From Massilia soli (lineage in GTDB: Bacteria; Pseudomonadota; Gammaproteobacteria; Burkholderiales; Burkholderiaceae_D): DNA of 64,000 nucleotides. The stretch lies in NCBI RefSeq assembly GCF_016809835.1, contig NZ_JAFBIL020000003.1, positions 310,001 through 374,000 on the forward strand, given 5' to 3'. Made by a program: the position numbers and the translations under genes. Shown in pieces: positions 20,201 through 28,298 of this stretch. The notes below the pieces were generated by a model. That model saw only the letters and a list, made by a program, of their open reading frames with translations. It did no database searches and was not told the DNA's origin. How positions within the stretch are numbered: position 1 is the stretch's first letter; each line of letters opens with the position of its first letter.

Positions 20201-20400
20201 TGCGCGCGGTGAAAGTGCATGCGGATGGTGCCGGGCGCTGGCGCGGAGACGGCGCCACGGGTGGCGGACTGGGTGAAAAGCTGTGTTGTCTGTGCGGCCG
20301 GTTCTGCGCTGTTGCCGCCGCAAGCGGAAAGCAGGATGCCGGTCGCGCCAGCAGTCAGAATCTGCGTCAGGCGCGAAGTAATACTACCAAGAGACTTCAT
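17281..20400 (-). CDS. pulA: lipoprotein pullulanase (GH13)
   Basis: Alpha-1,6-debranching enzyme of 1039 residues acting on pullulan, starch or glycogen. The N-terminus is a lipoprotein signal with lipobox LSAC (GILLSACGG), so it is probably anchored to a membrane. Domains in order are a CBM41-like starch-binding domain (IRMHFHRAQGD...), linker beta domains, CBM48, the GH13 barrel and a C-terminal all-beta region. Catalytic signatures are visible: nucleophile in VDSIRFDIMGMHP, acid/base in YGEAWNFG, third acid in YVEAHDNQ. The start at 20400 is preceded by a GGAG-type site. It lies upstream of the GH97 gene, and the two likely degrade alpha-glucan together. Confidence 0.93.
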   Translation of the reverse strand: MKSLGSITSRLTQILTAGATGILLSACGGNSAEPAAQTTQLFTQSATRGAVSAPAPGTIRMHFHRAQGDESDWGVYSWSGPANPSSAWITDRFMMTGSDDFGGYVDIPLNTSKTAIDFLVTDGYGNKNCGNDQRTDLRSDIATAGQEIWLLEGDCTIYASAPPLSFGNLANASAHWLSAETLAWPGAPATGSYKLYYAANGGLGSSTEGVTGADSGMDLAISGELSAALKAQYPHLAGLTALKLSPADAAGLAAKASGQFAIAQFSAAGKLVQVTSLQASGMLDSLFAAAAADAKLGATFTASGVPTFRVWAPTAKSVSLNVYADATSASASTVAMSKDAASGVWQYTAPDARWTNRAYYTYTVSVLSRWAGNQLVSNVVTDPYSLSLNANGQRSFVADLDSPLLKPAGWDDQRIPRLDSPADIALYELQVRDFSANDLSVPSAHRGKFMAFTDTGSNGMQHLRMLQRAGLTHIHLLPTFDIASVNETGCATPVIPAAGPNSDAQQAAVAATENSDCFNWGYDPVHYTAPDGSYATNAQDGAVRVREFRAMVKSLHEQGLRVTMDVVYNHTSGSQQGPTSVLDRIVPAYYYRLNAKGDITNDSCCADTAAENAMMEKLMIDSAVTWTSQYKVDSIRFDIMGMHPLPVVKRLQAAVNKAAGREIYLYGEAWNFGNVANDARFVQARQSNMAGTGIGSFNDRLRDAVRGGGCCDGGQALINQQGFINGVFYDPNAASTQTKDDLLRLGDLVKVGLSGTLRDFSFTDRFGQLRKNAQIDYFGQQAGFAASPTETINYVEAHDNQTLFDLNAYKLPQATSLADRVRVQNLGAAINMLSQGIPFFHAGQELLRSKSMDRDSYNAGDWFNRLDFTYQDNNFGVGLPMAGPNSGNWELMSPILANPMIKPTQAAIIGARDYFIDMLEIRNDTPLFRLRTAQDVMERVRFHNTGPQQVAGVIAMSIDGQRYPGAKYKGVTAFFNVDKVARDVTIAEMKGRKLSVHKTHRKSSSDALARTAGFDAASGTFRIPPRTTVVFVENGGGND

Positions 20401-20737
20401 GTTGATACTCCTTTGGAGTGAGTGCGGCACACGACGCCTTGTCCTTAATATTGGTTATTGCGGCGCCGGGTGGCCATGAATGGGTGGTGCTGGCTGTAAT
20501 ATTACTACAGGAAATTGTAGAAATTTACATATATTCGAGGAAAAGTCGTGCCCGGATTCGATGGTTTCTTAGCGTCAACTGAATCTGGCGCAAAGCCGTG
20601 CGTTTTTGCCGGGCTACAGTAGCAATCTTTCGACGGCGCTACGGCCGGTAGCGCCAACCAATACTTCCTCCGCATCGCTTTGTCCGTTGTAGTGTTCGAA
20701 GATACCCTGCAGCTTTTCTGTTTCATTGGGAGGCGCC
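20401..20737. promoter_or_regulatory. divergent intergenic region, pullulanase / zinc-ribbon protein
   Basis: No gene was seen. An AT-rich patch at about 20495-20535 contains TAATATTA and a small inverted repeat, CTACA (20505-20509) with TGTAG (20516-20520), in otherwise GC-rich DNA. It may be the pullulanase promoter or operator; no known regulator site is recognisable. Confidence 0.35.
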
Positions 20738-21787
20738 ATGAGCAAAGGAATGAGACTGACCGAGCGGTGGATGCACCTGTGTCTTTGGCTGGTCGCGCTG
20801 GCCTTCGCGGGTTTCCTGATCGGCCTGGGCGGCAAGGTGGTCGATAACCTGGACTTTGCCGAGGACCCGGCGTCGGTATCGGATTTCATCGATCCTGTTC
20901 GCGGTCCGAAGGTGCTGGCAGCCTACCGCGCCGCGAAGCAGGCGCATACCGATGCCGACGATGCGCTGGATCAGGCCAGGCTGGCCCATCAAAAGGCGGC
21001 AGCGAACTCCAGCACCGCCGAGGACACGTTCAACAACTGGGTCAAGACACGGATGGCAACGGCGGGCAAGGAGCACGACGGCCAACTGCTGGACCGGACC
21101 CGCGACCTCGACGCTCTGAAAGCGGCTGAACGTGCCGCGCTCGGGGCCGTCGAGGCGCAGCAGCAAGCGAAGCTGAATGCCTCGCAGGCGCTGGAAAGGG
21201 CCAGTGCTGAGTGGTCCGCGCTGGAGCGCCCTGCCATCGAGGCCGCTTACCATGCCGACGAAATGCGCGCGCTGCGCGTATTTGGGTACCGCCTGGCGTT
21301 GACGCTGCCTTTGCTGGGCGTGGCCGGATGGCTGTTCGCGCGCCAGCGCAAGGGATCATACTGGCCATTTGCCTGGGGCTTCATCCTGTTCGCGCTGTTC
21401 GCCTTCTTCGTCGAGCTGGTGCCTTACCTGCCAAGCTTCGGTGGCTATGTCCGTTACGGTGTCGGCATCGTGCTCACCATCGTGGCGGGCCGTTATGCGA
21501 TCCGCTACCTGCAGCGCTTCCGCGAACGGCAGCAGGCCGCCGAAGCGCTTCCCGATACCGAACGCCGCGCCACGCTGTCGTACGACAAGGCGTTGGCGAG
21601 GCTGGCGAAGTCGGTGTGCCCGGGATGCGAGCGGTCGATCGACGTGAAAATGAAAGAGCTGAGCTTTTGCCCGCACTGCGGCATGGGCATCGCCACCGAC
21701 TGCACCAGTTGCCACGGGCGCAAAAGCGTATTTGCGCCGTTCTGTCTTGCTTGCGGTTGTCCCGACCAGCGTAACGCCCTGGCCTGA
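20738..21787 (+). CDS. membrane protein with coiled coil and double zinc ribbon
   Basis: Unrecognised protein of 349 residues. The start at 20738 has GGGAGG seven bases upstream; a TTG at 20726 is the only earlier option. It shows an N-terminal membrane helix (about 14-34), an Ala/Glu/Lys-rich coiled-coil region (about 60-170), two or three more membrane helices (about 186-255), and a C-terminal cytoplasmic tail. The tail has four CxxC-type pairs (CPGC 294, CPHC 311, CTSC 322, CLAC 336) that look like two zinc ribbons. The coiled coil would be periplasmic if the first helix has its N-terminus inside. It sits 45 bases before a YiaA/B-like gene, probably as one operon. Function is unknown. Confidence 0.75.
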   Translation: MSKGMRLTERWMHLCLWLVALAFAGFLIGLGGKVVDNLDFAEDPASVSDFIDPVRGPKVLAAYRAAKQAHTDADDALDQARLAHQKAAANSSTAEDTFNNWVKTRMATAGKEHDGQLLDRTRDLDALKAAERAALGAVEAQQQAKLNASQALERASAEWSALERPAIEAAYHADEMRALRVFGYRLALTLPLLGVAGWLFARQRKGSYWPFAWGFILFALFAFFVELVPYLPSFGGYVRYGVGIVLTIVAGRYAIRYLQRFRERQQAAEALPDTERRATLSYDKALARLAKSVCPGCERSIDVKMKELSFCPHCGMGIATDCTSCHGRKSVFAPFCLACGCPDQRNALA

Positions 21788-21832
21788 CAGCGCGCATCCG
21801 GTCTCGTCGCTTTTCCATCAAGGAGATTAAAC

Positions 21833-22261
21833 ATGGCTGCACCTCAGATCCAACCACCTTCAAGCGCATTTGTAGGCGCATCCTGGGCCGCCCTGGTCGC
21901 CGGCATGGGCGCGTATCTGGCCTTCCTGTGGAATGCCAGCATGGCCTTGAATGAGAAAGGCTACTACTTCATCATCCTGATGTATGGCTTGTTTGCCGCG
22001 ATCTCGGTGCAGAAGGCGGTGCGCGACCGAATCGAGGGCGCCAGGGTGACCGGCATCTACTACGGCTTGTGCTGGTTCTCGCTGATCTTGTGCCTGGTGC
22101 TGATCACCACGGGCCTGTGGAATGCGTCGATCGCCAGCAGCGAGAAAGGCTTCTATGCGATGTCATTTGTGCTGAGCTTGTTCGCGTCGGTGGCGGTCCA
22201 GAAGAACGTGCGCGATACGGCGTCCGCCGGGCCGGGATTGAGCGGCGCAGTTGCCGAGTAA
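21833..22261 (+). CDS. YiaA/YiaB-family inner-membrane protein
   Basis: Small inner-membrane protein of 142 residues made of two similar halves. Each half has two membrane helices and the repeated pattern WNAS...EKGxY...SVQKAVRD / SVAVQKNVRD, which is the YiaA/YiaB signature. A ribosome site (AAGGAG) precedes the ATG. It is probably co-transcribed with the upstream zinc-ribbon membrane protein. The biochemical role of this family is not established. It converges on the PilZ gene with a 12-base gap. Confidence 0.85.
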   Translation: MAAPQIQPPSSAFVGASWAALVAGMGAYLAFLWNASMALNEKGYYFIILMYGLFAAISVQKAVRDRIEGARVTGIYYGLCWFSLILCLVLITTGLWNASIASSEKGFYAMSFVLSLFASVAVQKNVRDTASAGPGLSGAVAE

Positions 22262-22273
22262 GGAAATCCTTCC

Positions 22274-23170
22274 TCAGGCTTCGGCAAGCTGCTCGTAGAT
22301 GAACGCCTTCAGCGCCTGCGACACCGGCTCTGAGATGGTGTCGGCGAATTCGACGCCGTAGCGCATCTGTTCGGACGGCTTGCCTTTGACGCTGCGGATA
22401 ACGCATGGCACCGAGATCGTCTGGTTTGCTTCGGCGATCCTGGCCTGGAATGTCACGGTCACGGGCGCACCGGGCTGGCCGAGCAGCAATCCGGTTTCCA
22501 GCGCGCAGCCAGAATCGGACAGGTTCGTAATCAGGGCAGGCAGCACATAGCCTTTGTCGATGGTGATCGATGCCGGCAGGCGCGCGGTGACCCTTAGCGC
22601 CTGGCGGAATACCTTGGTGACGACCTTTTGCGGATAGCGCAAAAATAAATGGCCGTTCGGCACCACCGCATAGCGCAGCAGCGTGGTTTTGAACATGCAC
22701 AGGGTGCGGCCGAACAGCACCTGCACCGTGATGGGCATGCCTTCGAAATTTTTCCACTTATTGTCGTCGCCGAGGCCGAGCGCCGGCGCCGACACGATGA
22801 TCGACGACATGCCAATGCGGCCGTAGAAGTCCGCATTGACGCTGCGTGTGGCGGTCTCGGCGGGCAACTTGAAAGTGAGCACGACGGTTTCGGCGTTTTG
22901 CCGGAAATACTTCAGCGGGTCGTTCGCCTGCGAGGCCATCATCGTGCTGAGTTGGTCCGAGTCCATCTCGATCGACGGCCGGCCGCGGTCGTCGGCTGTG
23001 CCGATGCGCACCGGCGTGGCCATGATGAGCCGGTCTTGCACGAACTCGTCCGCGACCATGAAGCCCGCCGGCGCCAGCAAGTCGCCCGAGGCGAGGAAAA
23101 TCGGCCACGATAGGGCGCTGCCAACCGGGATATCGCTTTCGAACAGATAGACCAGCTGGGTGACTGCCAT
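22274..23170 (-). CDS. YcgR-like PilZ c-di-GMP effector
   Basis: Likely c-di-GMP-binding flagellar-brake-type protein of 298 residues. The N-terminal half resembles the YcgR N domain. The C-terminal half is a PilZ domain with both ligand motifs: RQALR (RxxxR) and NLSDSG ([D/N]xSxxG). The ATG at 23170 was chosen over an upstream TTG at 23191 because TTAGG is well placed. No flagellar or pilus genes are nearby, so whether it acts on motility is inferred from the family. It could respond to c-di-GMP made by the GGDEF proteins encoded earlier in the window. Confidence 0.87.
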   Translation of the reverse strand: MAVTQLVYLFESDIPVGSALSWPIFLASGDLLAPAGFMVADEFVQDRLIMATPVRIGTADDRGRPSIEMDSDQLSTMMASQANDPLKYFRQNAETVVLTFKLPAETATRSVNADFYGRIGMSSIIVSAPALGLGDDNKWKNFEGMPITVQVLFGRTLCMFKTTLLRYAVVPNGHLFLRYPQKVVTKVFRQALRVTARLPASITIDKGYVLPALITNLSDSGCALETGLLLGQPGAPVTVTFQARIAEANQTISVPCVIRSVKGKPSEQMRYGVEFADTISEPVSQALKAFIYEQLAEA

Positions 23171-23417
23171 TGGTGTGAGCCTAAGGATCAAGTGCGCCGG
23201 ATGTTACCGAGTAAATAGCTTTTATGCAATTTCTCAATGGCTTTTGGCCGCCGCGATCCGCTTGACCGTCATCGCAACGCACTGTACGTACGCCCAAAAG
23301 ACCCGCTTCGGTCGATTTTTGATGCCATCGTCCGCAATCGCTCGATTCCCTTCCTCTACAGCAGTAGAATGTGGATCGGCAAGTATTGCCGCCATAAAAA
23401 CGAGTTTAGGGAGCCCT

Positions 23418-26400
23418 ATGTTTACATTGCGCGCAGCGGCCATCGCTGCATTCCTCGCGTCCTCCGCATCCGTTGCGTTCGCGGCCGATGCGCCAGCGGA
23501 CGACAAGAAAAAATGGGACGTCAACAATCCGCCTGGCGCGGCGGGCAAGGTCAACATCGATACCCGCACCGGCACCTGGATGAGTGTCGACGTCAGCCCT
23601 GACGGCAAGAACATCGTGTTCGATCTCCTGGGCGACCTGTACCTGCTGCCGATCGGCGGCGGCGAAGCGAAACCGCTGACGCATTCGATGGCGTGGGAGA
23701 TGCAAGCGCGCTTCTCGCCGGACGGCAAGCAGCTGGCCTTCATGTCTGACGCGGCGGGCGGCGACAACATCTGGGTGATGAATGTCGACGGCAGCGGCGC
23801 GCGCGAAGTAAGCAAGGAAAAGTTCCGCCTGCTGAACAACCCAGTGTGGCACCCGAACGGCAATTACATTGCCGCGCGTAAGCATTACTCGGGCACCCGT
23901 TCGCTGGGCTCGGGCGAAATCTGGATGTACCACGTGCAGGGCGGCGGCGGTGTCCAGCTGAACGAAAAACCGAACTGGCAGAAAGACCTGGGCGAACCGG
24001 CGTTCTCGCCGGACGGCCGCTATGTGTACTACTCGCAGGACACCACGCCAGGCAACGTCTTTGAATACAACAAGAACTCGAACGGCGAGATCTACAAGAT
24101 TTTCCGCCGCGACCTGAAGAGCGAAAAGACCAAAGCCTTCGTCAGCGGCGCCGGCGGCGCGGTGCGTCCGACGCCTTCGCCTGACGGCAAATACCTGGCA
24201 TTCGTGCGCCGCGTGCGCAACCAGTCGACCCTGTTCCTGAAAGACCTGACCACTGGTAAGGAAACGCCGGTGTGGGGCGAACTCGAGCGTGACATGCAGG
24301 AAGCCTGGGCGATCCACGGCGTGTATCCGGCCTTCAGCTGGATGCCGGGCAGCAAAGAGATCGTGGTCTGGGCCAAGGGCAAGATCTGGCGCCTCGATCC
24401 TTTCGCCAAGACGGCCAAGGAAATCGCCTTCCACGTCAAGGACACCCGCGACATCCGCGAAGCGGTGCGTTTCAGCCACGCGGTCGCGCCGGAATCGTTC
24501 GACGTGCGCCAGCTGCGCTGGACCAATGTTGCCCCACAAGGCAACAAGGTCGTCTACTCGGCACTGGGCCACCTATACGTGCGCGACCTGCCGAACGGCG
24601 AGCCAAAGCGCCTGACCAAGCAGTCCGATCACCTGGAATACTTCCCCAAGTTCTCGCGTGACGGGCAGCGCATCGTCTTCACCACCTGGAACGACGACAA
24701 GCTCGGCTCGGTGCGCACGATCGACCTGCGCAGCGGCAAGGAAACCATCGTCAGCGACGTGCCGGGCAAATACATCGAGCCGGCGTTTTCGCCTGACGGC
24801 AAGGACGTGGTCTACGTCAAGAGCGAGGGCCGCCACCTGATGACGCCATGGCACAGCCTCGAGCCAGGCGTGTACAAGGCGCCGGCCGATGGCAAGGCCA
24901 AGCCGGTGCTGATCACCGAGGAAGGCCGTGCGCCGCAGTTCGCCAGCGACAGCAACCACGTCTACGTCACCCGCGTGGCGCGCTCGAACGAAGTCGATTC
25001 GATGACCTCGCTGGTACGCATCCGTCTCGACAAGTACGAAGAGCACGCGGTCGCCAAGGGCGAATTCGTGACCAATTTCGCGGTGTCGCCGGACGGCCAG
25101 TGGCTCGCCTACGGCGAACGCTTCCACACCTGGGTCACGCCGCTGCCAATGGCCGGCAAGGCCGTCACCATCGGCGAGAAGACCGAATCGCTGCCGGTGC
25201 GCCAGCTCGACGTCGACGCCGGTGAATACCTGCACTGGAACGGCAACAGCAGCGCGCTGCACTTCACCCTGGGCGACCAGCTGTTCACGCGCGACATGAA
25301 GCTGGCGTTCGCGCCGAGCGACTCCGACGCCAAGAAGGAAAAGCTGCGTGCGGAAGCGGTGATGAAGCAGGCCGGCGTCAAGATCGGTTTCGCGGCCAAG
25401 GCATCGGTACCGCGCGGCACGGTCGTGATCGACGGCGCACGCATCGTCACGATGAAGGGCGACGAAGTCATCGACAACGGCCGCATCGTCATCAAGGACA
25501 ACCGCATCGCCGCCATCGGCAAGGCCTCCGACGTGGCAGCGCCTGCTGGCGCCACCCGCATCGATGCCGCCGGCAAGACGGTGATCCCGGGCCTGGTCGA
25601 CGCGCACTGGCACGGCGCCATGGGCGAAGACGGCATCGTTCCGCAGCAGAGCTGGGTCGACTACGCCGGCCTCGCGTTCGGCGTCACCACCGTGCACGAT
25701 CCATCCAACGACACCGGCACCATCTTCACGCACAGCGAAATGCAGCGTACCGGCCAGCTGGTCGGCCCGCGCATCTACTCGACCGGCACCATCCTGTACG
25801 GCGCCAAGGGCAACTTTGCCGCGCCGGTCAACAGCCTGGACGATGCGATGACGCACGTGCGCCGCCTCAAGGCCGGCGGCGCCATCAGTGTCAAGAGCTA
25901 CAACCAGCCGCGCCGCGAACAGCGCCAGCAGATTCTCGAAGCTGCGCGCCAGACCGGCATGATGGTGGTGCCCGAGGGCGGTTCGCTGTTCCAGCACAAC
26001 ATGACGATGGTGGTCGACGGCCACACCGGCATCGAGCACTCGATCCCGGTCGAGAAAGCCTACGACGACGTCAAGCAGCTGTGGTCGCAAACCAAGGTGG
26101 GCTACACGCCGACGCTGGTGGTGTCCTACGGCGGCCTGGACGGCGAGCACTACTGGTACGCCCGTACCGATGTGTGGAAGCATCCGATCCTGTCGAAATA
26201 CGTGCCGAAGTCGGTGCTCGAGCCGCGCAGCATCCGCCGCGAAACCGCGCCGGAAGAGGACTTCAACGTGTTCCGCGTGGCCCGCACGGCGACCGAACTG
26301 CAGAGGGTCGGCGTGCCGGTCAACATCGGCGCCCACGGCCAGCGTGAAGGCCTCGGCGCGCACTGGGAAATGTGGTCGCTGGTTGGCGGCGGCATGACTT

Positions 26401-26714
26401 CGCTGGAGGCGATCCGCTCGGCAACCCTGAACGGCGCCCAGTACTTGGGCCTGGACAAGGATGTCGGCTCGCTCGAAGTGGGCAAGCTGGCCGACCTGGC
26501 CATCATCGACGGCGATGTCGTCAAGGACATCCGCCAGTCCGACCGCATCACCCACGTGATGATCAACGGCCGCCTGTACGAGTCGGCGACGATGAACGAA
26601 GTCGGCGCCACGCCGAAGCAGCGCAAGCCGTTCTTCTTCGAAGGCGCGGAAGGCGCCAATGCGCCGGTGCAGACGAACAGCCACAGCCACGGCCACGGCA
26701 CCGACCAGCACTAA
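23418..26714 (+). CDS. exported beta-propeller amidohydrolase
   Basis: Very large exported protein (1098 residues). A signal peptide (MFTLRAAAIAAFLASSASVAFA) is followed by about 650 residues of TolB/WD40-like propeller repeats (many SPDGK / SRDGQ motifs). A C-terminal amidohydrolase-superfamily domain follows, with the metal-binding HxH (DAHWHG, His730 and His732), later histidines (EHS..., GAHGQ) and a C-terminal EVGKLADLAIID motif. The enzyme should hydrolyse an amide, perhaps a cyclic or acylated dipeptide, in the periplasm; the substrate is not predictable. The frame is open upstream to 23160 but the signal peptide fixes the start at 23418 (TAGGGA upstream). The C-terminus ends in a His-rich SHSHGHGTDQH tail that may bind metal. 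It is followed by a strong terminator. Confidence 0.88.
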   Translation: MFTLRAAAIAAFLASSASVAFAADAPADDKKKWDVNNPPGAAGKVNIDTRTGTWMSVDVSPDGKNIVFDLLGDLYLLPIGGGEAKPLTHSMAWEMQARFSPDGKQLAFMSDAAGGDNIWVMNVDGSGAREVSKEKFRLLNNPVWHPNGNYIAARKHYSGTRSLGSGEIWMYHVQGGGGVQLNEKPNWQKDLGEPAFSPDGRYVYYSQDTTPGNVFEYNKNSNGEIYKIFRRDLKSEKTKAFVSGAGGAVRPTPSPDGKYLAFVRRVRNQSTLFLKDLTTGKETPVWGELERDMQEAWAIHGVYPAFSWMPGSKEIVVWAKGKIWRLDPFAKTAKEIAFHVKDTRDIREAVRFSHAVAPESFDVRQLRWTNVAPQGNKVVYSALGHLYVRDLPNGEPKRLTKQSDHLEYFPKFSRDGQRIVFTTWNDDKLGSVRTIDLRSGKETIVSDVPGKYIEPAFSPDGKDVVYVKSEGRHLMTPWHSLEPGVYKAPADGKAKPVLITEEGRAPQFASDSNHVYVTRVARSNEVDSMTSLVRIRLDKYEEHAVAKGEFVTNFAVSPDGQWLAYGERFHTWVTPLPMAGKAVTIGEKTESLPVRQLDVDAGEYLHWNGNSSALHFTLGDQLFTRDMKLAFAPSDSDAKKEKLRAEAVMKQAGVKIGFAAKASVPRGTVVIDGARIVTMKGDEVIDNGRIVIKDNRIAAIGKASDVAAPAGATRIDAAGKTVIPGLVDAHWHGAMGEDGIVPQQSWVDYAGLAFGVTTVHDPSNDTGTIFTHSEMQRTGQLVGPRIYSTGTILYGAKGNFAAPVNSLDDAMTHVRRLKAGGAISVKSYNQPRREQRQQILEAARQTGMMVVPEGGSLFQHNMTMVVDGHTGIEHSIPVEKAYDDVKQLWSQTKVGYTPTLVVSYGGLDGEHYWYARTDVWKHPILSKYVPKSVLEPRSIRRETAPEEDFNVFRVARTATELQRVGVPVNIGAHGQREGLGAHWEMWSLVGGGMTSLEAIRSATLNGAQYLGLDKDVGSLEVGKLADLAIIDGDVVKDIRQSDRITHVMINGRLYESATMNEVGATPKQRKPFFFEGAEGANAPVQTNSHSHGHGTDQH

Positions 26715-26735
26715 CCGCAGTCGTTAGCGGCAAGG

Positions 26736-26773
26736 CGGCCCGGTACGAGTTTCTCGTCCGGGCCGTTTTTTTT
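26736..26773 (+). terminator. strong intrinsic terminator
   Basis: Stem CGGCCCGG (26736-26743) pairs with CCGGGCCG (26758-26765). An inner stem, ACGAG with CTCGT, closes a TTT loop, and eight T residues follow at 26766-26773. It lies 21 bases after the amidohydrolase stop. Confidence 0.93.
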
Positions 26774-26788
26774 GGCGCTGTCACCGTG
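26764..26788 (+). repeat. direct repeat copy 1
   Basis: This 25-base segment (CG, eight T, GGC, two variable bases, TGTCACCGTGA) recurs at 27209-27233 with only the two middle bases changed. This copy overlaps the T tract of the terminator. Confidence 0.8.
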
Positions 26789-26922
26789 AAGTATGGAATT
26801 CACTCCGTCCTTCCTGCGCAGGCGCACTGCTGTCCGGAATAATCATGTTGACAATGCCGCTGCATCAATCGGAGCCGGGGCACTCACAGAAATCGGGACA
26901 TGGAAACTTGGAATGCAAGATT

Positions 26923-27000
26923 CAACGTCGCCCGTGCGAAGGCAGGGGTCGCTACTCGGCATGTTTCGTATGGACCCCTGCTTTCGCAGGGGCGACGTTG
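26923..27000. repeat. long REP-like inverted repeat
   Basis: Two 28-base arms (26923-26950 and 26973-27000) match at 26 of 28 positions and flank a 22-base loop. The arms read inward as CAACGTCGCCC...GCAGGGGTC. The core resembles the GTCG(T/C)(T/C)CCCGCG palindrome at 17241. Confidence 0.85.
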
Positions 27001-27164
27001 GCCTGCATTGCCGATTTCGTTGCGGCCGTAGCTTCTAAAACGACGCTTGGCTGCCGAGCGATTCGTGTCAAGCAGCATGTCGCGGACAGTATGCGCGCAG
27101 GCGGAAATCCTAACGACGCCGGGTAGCGGATCGGGTTCTCGCGGTTTCAGCATCCGTGGCATGG

Positions 27165-27184
27165 GTGCCCGCCTGCGCGGGCAC
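27165..27184. repeat. short REP-like palindrome
   Basis: A perfect hairpin, GTGCCCGC-CTGC-GCGGGCAC, is followed by GACGTGACGG. It shares the C(C/G)CGC stem and flanking ACGACG of the other REP-like elements in the window. Confidence 0.75.
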
Positions 27185-27208
27185 GACGTGACGGTGGCCT
27201 TGGTTTAG

Positions 27209-27233
27209 CGTTTTTTTTGGCATTGTCACCGTG
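27209..27233 (+). repeat. direct repeat copy 2
   Basis: Second copy of the CG-T8-GGC-NN-TGTCACCGTGA segment, 445 bases after the first. No terminator stem precedes this copy, so it looks like a duplicated end rather than an independent terminator. Confidence 0.8.
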
Positions 27234-27417
27234 ACGAGGCGATCGAACCGGGAATATTGTCATTTTATTTCCGTGCGCATATGGCAATTTGTCGGCCCTT
27301 CCCGTAATTTTCTGGTGTCGCCTGGCCGAGCAGTGCGACGCGTGACAACAACCAGGGGACGACCAATGCTGGCAATGAATGACCGTGCACCTTCGCGCAT
27401 TCGCGCAGGCCATTGCG

Positions 27418-28278
27418 ATGGGTGAGCGCAACGGCCACCTGGTGATTATCGGCGGCGCTGAAGACCGCATCTACGGCAAAAAGATCCTTGCCCGGTTTAC
27501 CGAACTGGCGGGCGGTTCGCAAGCGGACATCGTCGTCATCACCGCTGCCAGCGGGCTGTCCGACCAGATGTGGGAGGTCTACCGGCAGGCGTTCGGCGAG
27601 CTTGGCGTCATCAACGTCAGCCATGTGGAGATCAGTTCGCGCGCTGACGCCAACAGTGAACGCACGGTCGGCATGTTATCCCGCGCGGACGGCATCTTCA
27701 TGACCGGCGGCGACCAGAAGCGCCTGCTGGCGCTGATCGGAGGCACCGAGGCCGACCGCGCGCTGCACGCGGCGTTCAGGCAGCGCGGCGCCATCATTGG
27801 CGGCACGTCCGCCGGCGCGTCGGCGATGTCAGGCCAGATGCTGGCAAGCGGCGCAGCCGTTCCCCAGCCCGAGAAGGGCGCGGTCAGCATGGCGGCCGGC
27901 CTTGGCCTGCTCCAGCACATCCTGATCGACCAGCATTTCTCCGAGCGGCATCGGCTCGGCCGCCTGCTGACGGCGGTCGCGCAGAATCCCTGCCTGCACG
28001 GCGTCGGCATCGATGAGGATACCGCCCTGGTCATCGAACGCGGGGTTGGCATCGAGGTGGTGGGCGAGGGCGCGGTGACGGTTGTCGACGGCCGCCACAT
28101 GCACTCGAATCTCGCGCACATCGCCGACCGGGAAAACCCCGAGATGATCGATGTGCGCCTGCACGTGCTGCCGGCCGGCTCGCGCTATGCGCTGCCCACC
28201 GGCGGCCGCGCCGATGCGCTGCCGGCGTCGATGCTGGATTTCCTGCGCAAGGTAATCAATCCGCATCCGCACGCCTAG
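27418..28278 (+). CDS. cphB: cyanophycinase
   Basis: Serine peptidase of the S51 family that, in characterised members, cleaves cyanophycin to beta-Asp-Arg dipeptides. The 286-residue protein has the GHLVIIGGAEDR start, the MTGGDQKRL motif and the nucleophile elbow GGTSAGASAMS, all conserved in CphB. No signal peptide is seen, so it should be intracellular. The start at 27418 was preferred because it matches where the family begins and has an AGG eight bases upstream; an ATG at 27379 would add 13 residues. It faces the synthetase-like gene tail to tail with a 20-base gap. Given that gene's atypical ATP-grasp half, the true substrate may not be cyanophycin itself. Confidence 0.9.
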   Translation: MGERNGHLVIIGGAEDRIYGKKILARFTELAGGSQADIVVITAASGLSDQMWEVYRQAFGELGVINVSHVEISSRADANSERTVGMLSRADGIFMTGGDQKRLLALIGGTEADRALHAAFRQRGAIIGGTSAGASAMSGQMLASGAAVPQPEKGAVSMAAGLGLLQHILIDQHFSERHRLGRLLTAVAQNPCLHGVGIDEDTALVIERGVGIEVVGEGAVTVVDGRHMHSNLAHIADRENPEMIDVRLHVLPAGSRYALPTGGRADALPASMLDFLRKVINPHPHA

Positions 28279-28298
28279 CGGGCCGCAGCGCGATGTAC

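Larger units (their letters stand above)
26789..27378. other. non-coding region with REP-like palindromes
   Basis: About 590 bases between the amidohydrolase terminator and the cyanophycinase have no convincing gene on either strand. The region contains two palindromes and the second copy of a 25-base direct repeat, each listed separately, and must also contain the cyanophycinase promoter, which I could not pin down. Confidence 0.7.

Noticed and set aside
26780-27240. CRISPR-like repeats in the REP-rich segment.
   Set aside because: The repeats are palindromes and one 25-base pair, not regularly spaced direct repeats with unique spacers.
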